Source: Candidatus Gastranaerophilales bacterium
GTDB taxonomy: Bacteria > Cyanobacteriota > Vampirovibrionia > Gastranaerophilales > Gastranaerophilaceae
Reading direction: 5' to 3'
Length of the DNA stretch: 64,000 nucleotides
Assembly (NCBI GenBank): GCA_944323995.1
Contig: CALUUN010000001.1
Location: 146,230 to 210,229 of the forward strand
Shown here: piece by piece, positions 18,780-27,148 of the stretch
How the letters are laid out: every line of letters starts with the position of its first letter
Numbering within the stretch: the first letter of the stretch is position 1
Made by a program: the position numbers and the translations under genes
Notes under the pieces: generated by a model
The model's input: the letters and a program-made list of their open reading frames with translations, nothing else
Databases searched by the model: none
What the model was told of the DNA's origin: nothing

Positions 18780-19829
18780 ATGGAACAGAGCAAGAAAAAA
18801 GCTGTTGTAGCAATGAGCGGCGGTGTTGACAGTTCGGTCGCGGCATTGATTTTAAAACAAAAGGGTTATGAAGTCATAGGCCTGACCGGCAAAATGCTTA
18901 ATACTCCTGCGGCTGAAACCGTATGCAATAATGCAAAACGGGTTGCGGACAAGTTAGGTATAGAATTTCATATTCTGGATGCTTCGGAAAAATTTCAAAA
19001 ACATGTAATAGATTATTTTGAAACCTCATACGCTGAAGGTAAAACCCCGAACCCGTGCATTATGTGCAACCGGTTCATAAAATGGGGCGAACTTTTTGAT
19101 TACGCAATAAATGAGCTTGGGGCTGATATTTTTGCAACAGGCCATTACGCCGATATAAGATGCGATAACGGAATTTACAAACTCTATCCGGCACGCGATG
19201 CACAAAAAGACCAATTGTATTTTTTGCACAGATTGGGACAAAAACAGCTTTCAAAAACAGTTTTTCCGCTCTGCGGATTTGATAAAACGCAGGTAAAAAA
19301 TATTGCAATTGATTTTGACCTGCCGCCAAAAGACTCAAAAGAAAGCCAGGACATCTGTTTTATCACAAAACCGAATACGACAAAAAAATACCTGATTGAA
19401 AAATTCGGGATAAAACGCGGCGATTTTATAGAAATCGGCACCGGTAAAAAATTAGGAACACACGACGGAAGCTATCAATACACAATAGGACAAAGAAAGG
19501 GTATAGGAATTTCCGCCCCGTATCCTTTGTATGTTATTGATATTGATTCTGAAAAAAATATTGTTTATCTTGGCAAAGAAGAAGACAATTACAAAACGCG
19601 GCTTGCGTTAAAAGACATTAACTTAACTTATCCTGTTGCGGAAAAAGAATTTGACGCTTTTGTTAAAATCAGATACAACATGCCTGCAAAAAAAGCAAAG
19701 TGCAAACTGCTTGACGATTTAGCGGAAATTGAATTTTACGAACCGGTAAATTCCGTCACATCAGGACAATCGGGTGTTATGTACGATACAAATGACGGAC
19801 ATTTGATAGGCGGCGGCATTGTCATATAA
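18780..19829 (+). CDS. mnmA: tRNA 2-thiouridylase MnmA
   Basis: 349 residues from the ATG at 18780; the ORF opens at 18762 but a TATAAT (18768-18773) lies inside that extension and ends 6 nt before this ATG, so the transcript is probably leaderless. The PP-loop is AMSGGVDSSVAALIL. The first catalytic Cys is in NPCIMCNRFIKWG and the second in SQDICFI. It makes s2U34 in tRNA-Lys, Glu and Gln using sulfur from a cysteine desulfurase. Confidence 0.95.
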   Translation: MEQSKKKAVVAMSGGVDSSVAALILKQKGYEVIGLTGKMLNTPAAETVCNNAKRVADKLGIEFHILDASEKFQKHVIDYFETSYAEGKTPNPCIMCNRFIKWGELFDYAINELGADIFATGHYADIRCDNGIYKLYPARDAQKDQLYFLHRLGQKQLSKTVFPLCGFDKTQVKNIAIDFDLPPKDSKESQDICFITKPNTTKKYLIEKFGIKRGDFIEIGTGKKLGTHDGSYQYTIGQRKGIGISAPYPLYVIDIDSEKNIVYLGKEEDNYKTRLALKDINLTYPVAEKEFDAFVKIRYNMPAKKAKCKLLDDLAEIEFYEPVNSVTSGQSGVMYDTNDGHLIGGGIVI

Positions 19830-19880
19830 CTTGTAAAATATTTTTTAAGGGTGTATTATATTTTGGAAGGGAGAAGGTGT

Positions 19881-21299
19881 ATGTATAACCCGAAATCTTT
19901 AGAAGCCGAAGAGTTTATTTGTCATGAAGAAATTCTTGACACGCTTGATTATGCGGAAAAAAATAAAAACAATATTGAACTTGTTGAAAAAATACTTGAA
20001 AAAGCAAAATTAAAAAAAGGATTATCACACCGCGAAGCCTCGGTTTTGCTTGCCTGTGAACTTGAGGACAAAAACGCCGAGATTTTTGCGCTGGCAGAAC
20101 AGATTAAAAAAGATTTTTACGGAAACAGAATTGTGCTGTTTGCGCCTTTATACCTTTCAAATTACTGCGTTAACGGATGCGTTTACTGTCCTTATCATTT
20201 TAAAAACAAACACATACCGCGCAAAAAATTATCACAGGAAGATATTAAAAACGAAGTTATTGCACTTCAGGATATGGGACACAAACGTCTTGCAATAGAA
20301 GCAGGCGAAGATCCGGTTAACAACCCTATTGAATACATTCTTGAATCAATAAACACTATTTACAATATCAAACACAAAAACGGAGCCATAAGACGTGTTA
20401 ACGTTAATATTGCGGCCACTACGGTTGAAAATTACAGAAAACTCCACCAAGCCGGAATAGGAACCTATATCCTGTTTCAGGAAACCTATCACAAAGAAAG
20501 CTACGAAAAACTCCACCCGACAGGCCCGAAACATAATTACAAATGGCATACCGAAGCAATGGACAGAGCAATGCAGGGCGGTATTGATGACGTAGGTCTG
20601 GGTGTTTTGTACGGACTTGAATCCTACAGATACGAGTTTGCAGGACTTTTAATGCATGCAGAGCATCTGGAAGCGGTTCACGGAGTCGGCCCGCATACAA
20701 TAAGTGTTCCGAGAATTAAAAAAGCGGACGATATTGACCCTGAAACTTTTGACAACGGAATTGACGACGACACATTTGCGAAAATCGTTGCCTGCATAAG
20801 AATAGCGGTTCCGTACACAGGCATGATAGTTTCCACAAGAGAAACCGAAGAATGCAGAAAACGCATCTTAAAACTCGGAATTTCTCAGATTTCAGGCGGC
20901 TCAAAAACAAGCGTCGGCGGATATTTTAACCCGATGCCGGACAGCGATGATTCGGCACAGTTTGATGTTTCGGACAGACGTCCGCTTGATGATGTCATAA
21001 GATGGCTTATGGAAATGGGTTATGTGCCGAGTTTTTGCACAGCCTGCTACAGAAGCGGCAGAACAGGCGACAGATTTATGGAAATCTGCAAACAGCAGCA
21101 GATTCATAACTTCTGCCACCCGAATGCTCTAATGACTCTAAAAGAATACCTTGAAGATTACGCCTCCGACCAAACTAAAAAAGTCGGGTACGAACTTATC
21201 AATAAAGAAGTTGAACTTCTTGAAGATAATAATATAAAATTAACAGTAAAAGATAATTTATGCAAAATTGAAGACGGGTTAAGAGATTTTGTATTTTAA
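19881..21299 (+). CDS. hydG: [FeFe]-hydrogenase maturase HydG (radical SAM)
   Basis: 472 residues from the ATG at 19881, with GGAGAAGG upstream. The radical SAM cluster motif is CVNGCVYCPYH near residue 98. The C-terminal second-cluster region has FCTACYRSGRTGDRFMEIC near 385, which separates HydG from ThiH. HydG splits tyrosine into CO and CN for the H-cluster of [FeFe]-hydrogenase. This implies hydrogen metabolism, probably H2-evolving fermentation. hydE, hydF and the hydrogenase itself are not in the window. Confidence 0.93.
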   Translation: MYNPKSLEAEEFICHEEILDTLDYAEKNKNNIELVEKILEKAKLKKGLSHREASVLLACELEDKNAEIFALAEQIKKDFYGNRIVLFAPLYLSNYCVNGCVYCPYHFKNKHIPRKKLSQEDIKNEVIALQDMGHKRLAIEAGEDPVNNPIEYILESINTIYNIKHKNGAIRRVNVNIAATTVENYRKLHQAGIGTYILFQETYHKESYEKLHPTGPKHNYKWHTEAMDRAMQGGIDDVGLGVLYGLESYRYEFAGLLMHAEHLEAVHGVGPHTISVPRIKKADDIDPETFDNGIDDDTFAKIVACIRIAVPYTGMIVSTRETEECRKRILKLGISQISGGSKTSVGGYFNPMPDSDDSAQFDVSDRRPLDDVIRWLMEMGYVPSFCTACYRSGRTGDRFMEICKQQQIHNFCHPNALMTLKEYLEDYASDQTKKVGYELINKEVELLEDNNIKLTVKDNLCKIEDGLRDFVF

Positions 21300-21394
21300 A
21301 GAAGGAGTTGCAGACACGTTTGTTGATGAAAAACTTGCCGACCTTGCGAATAATCAGAAGTTTTTGCACAATCTGGTTCTGTTGTAAATTTTTC

Positions 21395-21423
21395 TTGCAA
21401 ACAATTTGAAAAGCTGGTATAAT
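21395..21423 (+). promoter_or_regulatory. Promoter of prepilin E
   Basis: TTGCAA (21395-21400), 17 nt, TATAAT (21418-21423), with an extended TGg just before the -10. Predicted start is at about 21430-21431. This excludes the TTG at 21406 as a translation start because it would not be in the mRNA. Confidence 0.75.
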
Positions 21424-21430
21424 AAAGTTT

Positions 21431-22263
21431 ATGGAAAAGAAAACGGAGGGAAAACAAATGGCCAAAAATGCAGACTACATCACATCCTTGAGCGGGGGGG
21501 GGGGGGCTGTAAATCAGCTTCACGCGCTGAATACAGCAGTTTAATAACCCCGAAAGTTAAATCCGCATTTACTTTAGCGGAAGTATTAATTACTCTTGCA
21601 ATAATCGGCATTGTCGCAGCAATGACAATACCAGCTCTGGTAACTTCGTATCAGAAAAAGATTACAGCAGTTCGAGTAAAAAAGGCATATGCGGAACTGG
21701 TTCAAGTAATTAAGCTGTCAGAAGTGGATAATGGCAATATGGCAGCTTGGGATTTTGGAACTTACAATGATGTAAATGAAACAAGGAAATTTTTAGAAAA
21801 ATATATCTTACCATATTATAAAAATATTACGGAATGCAGTACGGGCAAGGATTATTCATGTGGTTATCCGGTAAGTGCTGCGGGGGTTAATTATCAGCTT
21901 GATAACGGCCTTGGCTTATCTTTTTTGAAAGATTTCAGCAAAAAGACAATTTATATAAATATTTCTCTTAGTACAAATAAGGGTGAAAATACTCTTTTAG
22001 GGCGTGACGCTTTTTATTTTGAAGTAGCAGACGGGAAAGTTTTTCCGGCAGGCTGGTACAACGGAATAACACGTGAAGCAATATTAAATGATAGTTTTGT
22101 GCCGCCTTGGGATACCGGAGAAATTACATACATTTTTGCATGCAAAAAACTTCCTAAAGATGAAGAAGATCTGGAAGAAAATATTATATATGAATACAGA
22201 CACGGTTGTACAGCGTTATTGTTTCTCGATAATTGGGAATTTAAGGATGATTATCCATGGTAG
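21431..22263 (+). CDS. Prepilin-like protein E, out of frame at a G13 tract (OFF state)
   Basis: Two good starts share one frame: ATG 21431 (7 nt after the -10 box) and ATG 21458 (GGAGGG 7 nt upstream). Both run into 13 G (21494-21506) and then a TAA at 21542. The prepilin frame downstream (KSAFTLAEVLITLAIIGIVAA, then about 215 residues with four cysteines and no recognised family) has no ATG, GTG or TTG between the promoter and the motif. With 14 or 11 G the gene is a single ORF of about 278 residues. The C-terminal domain is unlike the lectin-like group. It overlaps the convergent fmt-like gene by 13 nt. Confidence 0.78.
21494..21506 (+). repeat. G13 tract in the leader of prepilin E
   Basis: Thirteen consecutive G between start and prepilin motif. 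The longest homopolymer of G or C in the window and the clearest candidate contingency tract. Confidence 0.85.
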
Positions 22264-23219
22264 TAAAAAGGGTGAAATTTTTCACCCTCTTCTTTTGCAA
22301 GTTTTATACAAAAACCTGTAAAAATCGGTAACCCGTAAAGTTTGAGCCCGCTCATTTTAACTGCGATACCGTCTTTGCAGCAAATTGTCAAAGAGCGGGT
22401 TTTAGGGCATTTTGCAATAATTTCACCGGGCATGCCGGTTTTATCTGTCAAACGGGCTTTGTATGGATTAACGATAAAAAACATTTTCTCATAAGTTATA
22501 TACGCCGGAAGGTAAGGATAAAGCGCTCTGATTGTACGGAGGATTTCGTCAGATGTTTGGGATTTAAAATCAAGCATTTTCTCGTCGCCCGTAATATTCG
22601 GGAAATAGCTTGCCTCATTTTCATTCTGGATTCTTTCCTGAACAATTCCCGCATTAAGTTTTTTCAACAATTCACAGGTAATAATCCTTGCCGCAAAAAC
22701 CGTTTTTGACTTTAATTCTTTTGCCGTATCAACAGGCAGAATGTCAATTTTTTGCTGAGCCAGAATCGGGCCCGCATCAAGTTTTTCGGTTATCAAATGG
22801 AACGTAACGCCTGATTGTTTTTCGCCGTGAAGAATTGTTTGGATATAAGGATTCGGGCCTCTGTATGCCGGCAATAGCGACGGATGAACATTTATTGCCG
22901 CAATTTTTGGAATATCAAATATCTCTTTTTTAAGTTTTTCACCCCAGGTACCGACGAGCATTATATCCGGATTTAATTTTAAAAGTTCCTTTTTAAACTC
23001 TTTTGAATTTGCAGATTTACACTTAATTTCATATAGTTTACGCTCTTTAATCATAGTAACTTCGGGCGAACTTTTGAAAAAATCTGACAAAAAGAGGTTG
23101 AACGGATGAATAGATGTTCTTTCATGCCTGAACACGCCTGCAATTTCAAAGCCGGCATCATTTACGCCTTCAATAAGGTTTGCAAGCATTTCACCTTTGC
23201 CTAAAATTACAACTTTCAT
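22251..23219 (-). CDS. Methionyl-tRNA formyltransferase or close formyltransferase relative
   Basis: 322 residues. The formyltransferase core has INVHPSLLPAYRGPNP (Asn and His of the triad) and EKLDAGPILAQQ (the Asp), then a C-terminal OB-like domain with LYPYLPAYITYEKM. This is the layout of Fmt, which formylates initiator Met-tRNA. The loop PAYRGPNPY differs from the usual PRYRGAAPI, and no def gene is adjacent, so a paralogue acting on a nucleotide sugar or other amine is possible. A GGAGCGG site precedes the ATG. Confidence 0.75.
   Translation of the reverse strand: MKVVILGKGEMLANLIEGVNDAGFEIAGVFRHERTSIHPFNLFLSDFFKSSPEVTMIKERKLYEIKCKSANSKEFKKELLKLNPDIMLVGTWGEKLKKEIFDIPKIAAINVHPSLLPAYRGPNPYIQTILHGEKQSGVTFHLITEKLDAGPILAQQKIDILPVDTAKELKSKTVFAARIITCELLKKLNAGIVQERIQNENEASYFPNITGDEKMLDFKSQTSDEILRTIRALYPYLPAYITYEKMFFIVNPYKARLTDKTGMPGEIIAKCPKTRSLTICCKDGIAVKMSGLKLYGLPIFTGFCIKLAKEEGEKFHPFYYHG
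22266..22290. terminator. Hairpin at convergent 3' ends
   Basis: AAAGGGTGAAA facing TTTTTCACCCT, immediately after the prepilin E stop and inside the last codons of the fmt-like gene. It can act as a terminator for the plus strand. Confidence 0.6.
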
Positions 23220-23228
23220 AAACCGCTC

Positions 23229-23681
23229 CTAATATCTTATTTTAGATGCTCTTTCGATTTCTCTTTTCTGGTCTTTTTTAGCCAGATCATCGCGTTTGTC
23301 ATGGAGTTTTTTACCTTTGGCAAGCCCGATTTCCACTTTTGCAAGACTTCCTGAGAAAAACACTTCAAGAGGCACTATTGTATAATTTTCTTTTTTAACT
23401 TTGCTTTGAAGTTTAAGGATTTCTTTTTTGGTTAAAAGAAGTTTTCTGGTGCGTTCTGGATCTTTGTTATATCTGTTGCCCTGCTCATAAGGCGATATGT
23501 GGCATTTGTAGAGAAAAATTTCATTATCTTCAATTTTGCAAAAACTGTCTTTAAGATTTATTGCATTATTTCGTATGGATTTTATTTCGGTACCGGACAG
23601 AACAATACCGGCTACATATTTTTCAAAAATTGTGTAGTCGTGGAATGCTTTTCTGTTTGTAGTTACAACTTTTCTGTCCAT
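23229..23681 (-). CDS. smpB: SsrA-binding protein SmpB
   Basis: 150 residues, usual length. NRKAFHDYTIFEKYVAGIVLSG at the N-terminus and GLAKGKKLHDKRDDLAKKDQ at the C-terminal tail are diagnostic. It brings tmRNA to stalled ribosomes; tagged products go to ClpXP, also encoded here. A TATAAT (23688-23693) ends 6 nt before the ATG, predicting a leaderless transcript that also carries the fmt-like gene. Confidence 0.96.
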   Translation of the reverse strand: MDRKVVTTNRKAFHDYTIFEKYVAGIVLSGTEIKSIRNNAINLKDSFCKIEDNEIFLYKCHISPYEQGNRYNKDPERTRKLLLTKKEILKLQSKVKKENYTIVPLEVFFSGSLAKVEIGLAKGKKLHDKRDDLAKKDQKREIERASKIRY

Positions 23682-23688
23682 AAACCGA

Positions 23689-24660
23689 TTATAACATGGA
23701 TTGATGCAAAAAGCATTTTACGAAATGTGAATCCGTAATACGCGATTGAGGCGGAATTTTTTCTCTGCAAACAGGCATGCAATAAGGGCATCTGGTGTGG
23801 AACTTGCAGCCAGCGGGTAAATCAGCCGGAGAGGGCAAATCACCTTCAAGCACAATTTTTTCTTCCGTATTTCCCGTAATCTGCGGGACTGAACTTAAAA
23901 GAGCCTTTGTATAGGGGTGTTCAGGAGCGAAAAATATTTCATCCGTTTTGCCAAGTTCAATAATCTCCCCGAGATACATAATCGCAACACGGTCTGCAAG
24001 GTATTTTATAACGCTCATATCATGCGATATAAACAAAAACGTCAGATTGTAATCTTCTTTTAACTCTTTTAACAGATTAATAATCTGTGCTTGAATACTC
24101 ACATCCAGCGCACTGACGGGCTCATCCGCGAGAATAAATTCAGGGTTCAAAACGAGCGCACGCGCGATTGCGATTCTCTGCCGCTGGCCGCCCGAAAACT
24201 CATGCGGATAAAGTTTAAGGCATTCTCTGTCGAGTCCTGTTTTTTCTATAGTTTTGTAAATTATTTTTTCAATTTCATTTTCATCAAAATCCGTATTAAT
24301 CTTGAGGGGCTCTTTTAGTGTGTCAAAAATTTTCATCTTCGGATCAAGGCTTGAATACGGGTTTTGAAAAATCATCTGGACTTTTTTGCGGAAATTTTTC
24401 AGCTCTGATTTATTCATAGTGAAAATATTTTCGTCTTGAAATTTTATTTCGCCGGATTTAGCATTTTCAAGAAGGATAATTGCTTTTGCAAGCGTTGACT
24501 TGCCGCATCCGGATTCACCGGCAACCGCAAGGATTTCACCTTTTTTGATATCAAGGGAAAGATTATTCACCGCATGGATCGCCTGCGTTTGACCTAAAAA
24601 TCCTTTTTTGGATTTGTATTCGACAAATAAATTTTTTATTTCCAGAAGATTATCCGACAT
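23689..24660 (-). CDS. Oligopeptide/dipeptide ABC transporter ATP-binding protein (OppF/DppF type)
   Basis: 323 residues. Walker A GESGCGKST, signature SGGQRQRIAIARAL, Walker B FILADEPVSALD, and the C-terminal oligopeptide-type extension with cysteines CKFHTRCPYCMPVC. This is one of the two ATPases of a peptide or nickel importer. No permease, binding protein or second ATPase is adjacent, so it is an orphan in this window. Confidence 0.9.
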   Translation of the reverse strand: MSDNLLEIKNLFVEYKSKKGFLGQTQAIHAVNNLSLDIKKGEILAVAGESGCGKSTLAKAIILLENAKSGEIKFQDENIFTMNKSELKNFRKKVQMIFQNPYSSLDPKMKIFDTLKEPLKINTDFDENEIEKIIYKTIEKTGLDRECLKLYPHEFSGGQRQRIAIARALVLNPEFILADEPVSALDVSIQAQIINLLKELKEDYNLTFLFISHDMSVIKYLADRVAIMYLGEIIELGKTDEIFFAPEHPYTKALLSSVPQITGNTEEKIVLEGDLPSPADLPAGCKFHTRCPYCMPVCREKIPPQSRITDSHFVKCFLHQSML

Positions 24661-24703
24661 AAACCTATTATTTTATAAAAACAAAAGTTATAAAAACCCC
24701 TGA

Positions 24704-25303
24704 TCAGTCAATTTCGCGTCTGCCTTCAATAGCTTTGGCAAGCGTAATTTCATCGGCATACTCAAGGTCAGCACCGACCGGAAGCCCGAAAGCGATTCTC
24801 GAAACCTTTATTCCGAAAGGTTTTATAAGTTTTGTTAAATAAAGACTTGTAGCCTCGCCTTCAACAGACGGAGGAAGCGCAAGAATAATTTCCTGCACTT
24901 CTTCAGCTGTCAACCGGCCTAACAATTCTTTTATCCTTATATCATCCGCTCCTATACCGTCCATGGGAGATATAAGCCCTTGCAGCACATGATAAAGCCC
25001 TTTGTATTCGTTTGTTTTTTCAATCGCAATAAGGTCTTTTGTTTCCGCAACAACACATATAACCGAACGGTCGCGTTTGGGCGAAGTGCAGATTTCGCAA
25101 GGGCTTTCGGAGGAAATATTGAAACAGATTTCGCAAGTTTTAGTATTTTCTTTTGCGTCAATCATTGCCTGTGCAAATTTGTGCACCTCACCCGCAGGCA
25201 TTCTTAATAAATAAAACGCCATGCGCTGTGCCGATTTCGGGCCTATAGAAGGGAATTTTTGAAAATGTTCTATAAGCGCTGCTATTGATTTAGGATAAAT
25301 CAT
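24704..25303 (-). CDS. recR: Recombination mediator RecR
   Basis: 199 residues, standard length. Helix-hairpin-helix FPSIGPKSAQRMAFYLL, C4 zinc finger CEICFNISSESPCEIC, Toprim core ICVVAETKDLIAIEKT, and C-terminal PVGADLEYADEITLAKA. It works with RecF/RecO in gap repair. The start abuts the ybaB stop, the common ybaB-recR pair. dnaX, usually next to them, is absent. Confidence 0.96.
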   Translation of the reverse strand: MIYPKSIAALIEHFQKFPSIGPKSAQRMAFYLLRMPAGEVHKFAQAMIDAKENTKTCEICFNISSESPCEICTSPKRDRSVICVVAETKDLIAIEKTNEYKGLYHVLQGLISPMDGIGADDIRIKELLGRLTAEEVQEIILALPPSVEGEATSLYLTKLIKPFGIKVSRIAFGLPVGADLEYADEITLAKAIEGRREID

Positions 25304-25635
25304 TAAAACAATCCCGGAATATTAATACCGCCGGTTACGGATTTCATTTTTTCTTCCATAAGTTTTGTGGCTTTAATGCTGGCCTGCAAAATAGCGGTTG
25401 TAACAATGTCTTCAACCATCTCAACAACTTCGGGATCGACATTTTCGGGATGATCCGGATCAAGAGCGGCCGGTGTCATTTTTATTGACTTAAATTTGCC
25501 CTGGCCGTCACATGTTACAACAACGGCACCGCCTGCTGCCTCTCCGGTAACTTCGGTTTTAGAAAGCTCGTCTTGTGTGTCTTTGAGCTTTTTTTGTAAA
25601 TTCTGTGCCTGTTTCATCATTTGCATAATATTCAT
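25303..25635 (-). CDS. ybaB: YbaB/EbfC-family nucleoid-associated protein
   Basis: 110 residues beginning MNIMQMMKQAQNLQKKLKD, with the central GEAAGGAVVVTCDGQGKFKSI block of the family. It forms DNA-binding dimers. A GGAGG ribosome site is upstream. First gene of the run to recR. Confidence 0.93.
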   Translation of the reverse strand: MNIMQMMKQAQNLQKKLKDTQDELSKTEVTGEAAGGAVVVTCDGQGKFKSIKMTPAALDPDHPENVDPEVVEMVEDIVTTAILQASIKATKLMEEKMKSVTGGINIPGLF

Positions 25636-25894
25636 GTTTTTACTCCTCCACTTAGTCTTGTAATCTTTACTATAACACTTTTTGAGAAATAATGCAAGAA
25701 GTCGTTAAGTATACAGGTTGGAAATACTTTGCCGCAATAATCCGATACAGACGTAAGTCCGACGTGGTAATCGCATTGCCGCGGCAATGATATGCCTGAA
25801 AACTCCCTCCCACCCTTGAGGAGCAAAGCGAACCAACAGCAATAGCCTCTCCCCTTATGGGAGAGGCTATTGCTGCGTCTTGACAACAACCGTT
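25636..25894. repeat. Intergenic repeat block with a long perfect hairpin
   Basis: No gene is seen. The block contains pieces shared with 62.1-62.7 kb: CTCCCTCCCACCCTTGAG, GAGGAGCAAAGCGAACCAAC, and a 16-bp stem with the core GCCTCTCCCC/TTATGGG (25838-25874). The hairpin lies about 20 nt 3' of the prepilin B stop. It may be a REP-like element, a terminator for prepilin B, or, given the adjacent variable region, the stem-loop that follows a DGR target. Confidence 0.65.
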
Positions 25895-27012
25895 CTATTC
25901 CGCCAAGCACACCGCCGGACTGTCGCTGTAGTAGCGGATGCTGGTCATCCGGAACGTGCACATGATGCCGAAGTGGCGGATGTACGCGATGTCCTTGCTG
26001 CGCTCCTCACTCGACCACAGCCAAAAGTCGAAGCTGGGAGAGGTGATGAACTTCCATTCAATTGCCAGGTCGTTGTCTCTGCTGCCCCAGCTTGTTGTAT
26101 CATCAGTGTAGATTGTTTTACCGGGGTACAAATCTCTTGCTAATTGGTCTAACTGTTCCTGACTCGGTAAACTTGAACCCATATCTTTACATGCTTTTAC
26201 TGCGCCACCCCAGAAATCATCATATCCATCTCTACAATCTGTTATGCCAAGTTCTGATTGTCTTTCTATGCATTCTGCATGGCTTAATGCTGTTGGATAG
26301 AAAGGTGCAGTAAAACATGTTCCGTCACTTAATTCTATTGCACAGTTGCTGCCTTCTAATGCAATATTTCCTATATCTCTTAAGTCATCACCTCTATTAT
26401 TCGGATTCTTAAATCCGTCTACGTCATATAATATGGCTAAACAATCATTTACACCTATGCTTTCTTTTCCTATTGTTATTTTGTTATTGTTATATGGGTC
26501 TTGAGTACAGGACGGATTATATGCTATTACTCCGTTTACACCGTTTGCAAACTGTACTGCTACCGTATTTGTATCCCAGTCGTTTTGTCCGAAGTTTTTA
26601 GCTTTTTTAACTTTAGACATGTCAACTTCTTCATCACCCCAGGTTACGGTATCAGCAAAGCATGTTGTTATATCATCGTTATCACATATTCTTGTTATCT
26701 TAATATGTTTAGATAATTCATCAACAAACGCTTCGGTTGTTGTATAACCTGCCAAGGTTCCTTGAACATTCATAACTTTTAATGCTTCACCGAGTTTTCT
26801 CTGGAATACTTGTGATGCAGTGTTCCATGCTCTTTCCTGATAGTTCTGAATTAATGTCGGGATAGTCAGTGCCGCAACTATACCGATTATTGCCAAGGTA
26901 ATTAAAACCTCCGCAAGCGTAAAACCTTTACTCCTAAATACCCCGAAACCCGCACGGTGAGAGCTTAAAGAAGTACCCCCCCCCATTTAGGCTGAAATCC
27001 ACTATTCATCAT
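25895..27012 (-). CDS. Prepilin-like protein B with C-terminal lectin-like variable module (OFF frame)
   Basis: The prepilin motif SKGFTLAEVLITLAIIGI is followed by a segment almost identical to prepilins C and D (NYQERAWNTASQVFQRKLGE and FVDELSKHIKITRICDNDD). The lectin-like cassette runs from CAIELSDGTCFTAPFYPTA to FWLWSSEER...AVCLAE at the C-terminus. The ATGs at 27012 and 27009 have AAAGGGG 8 nt upstream and a normal promoter, but with nine G (26976-26984) they read to a TAA after 15 codons. Ten or seven G restore a continuous ORF of about 372 codons. An ATG at 26986, overlapping the G tract, is in frame but has no ribosome site. Confidence 0.8.
25907..26020 (-). other. DGR-like variable region of prepilin B
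   Basis: 114 nt between CTGTGGTCGAGT and GCGGTGTGC on the coding strand, at the very end of the gene. Of the 31 interior codons 30 end in G or C (mostly NNC: CGC, AGC, ATC, TAC, GAC), while the rest of the gene prefers A and T. NNC from AAC is what adenine-specific DGR mutagenesis produces. It aligns gap-free to the prepilin A region. No reverse transcriptase or template repeat is in this window. Confidence 0.68.
26976..26984 (-). repeat. G9 tract at the start of prepilin B
   Basis: Nine G on the coding strand, 27 nt after the ribosome-site-supported ATG. One base too short (or two too long) for the prepilin frame. Confidence 0.8.
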
Positions 27013-27055
27013 ACTTTTAGCCCCTTTCGTTGTTCATGTGTCGTACTACTGTTTT

Positions 27056-27084
27056 AATATAGCATTTTTTTCTGTTTTTGGCAA
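27056..27084 (-). promoter_or_regulatory. Promoter of prepilin B
   Basis: TTGCCA (27079-27084), 17 nt, TATATT (27056-27061), on the minus strand. Predicted start is about 27049, leaving a 37-nt leader that also holds a 6-codon upstream ORF starting at ATG 27033. Confidence 0.6.
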
Positions 27085-27148
27085 GTGCTTAATTTTAATA
27101 TATTTTTACAATTCGCATTACAAAATAAATCATGTTACACTATAGGTT

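Noticed and set aside
21300..21387. Short open stretch after hydG (VADTFVDEKLADLANNQ)
   Set aside because: About 29 codons with no credible start codon in its frame. It may be a remnant but is not supportable as a gene.
21406..21430. TTG start for prepilin E at 21406 giving an uninterrupted ORF
   Set aside because: The promoter -10 box (21418-21423) lies inside this stretch, so the codon would be upstream of the transcript, and it has no ribosome site.
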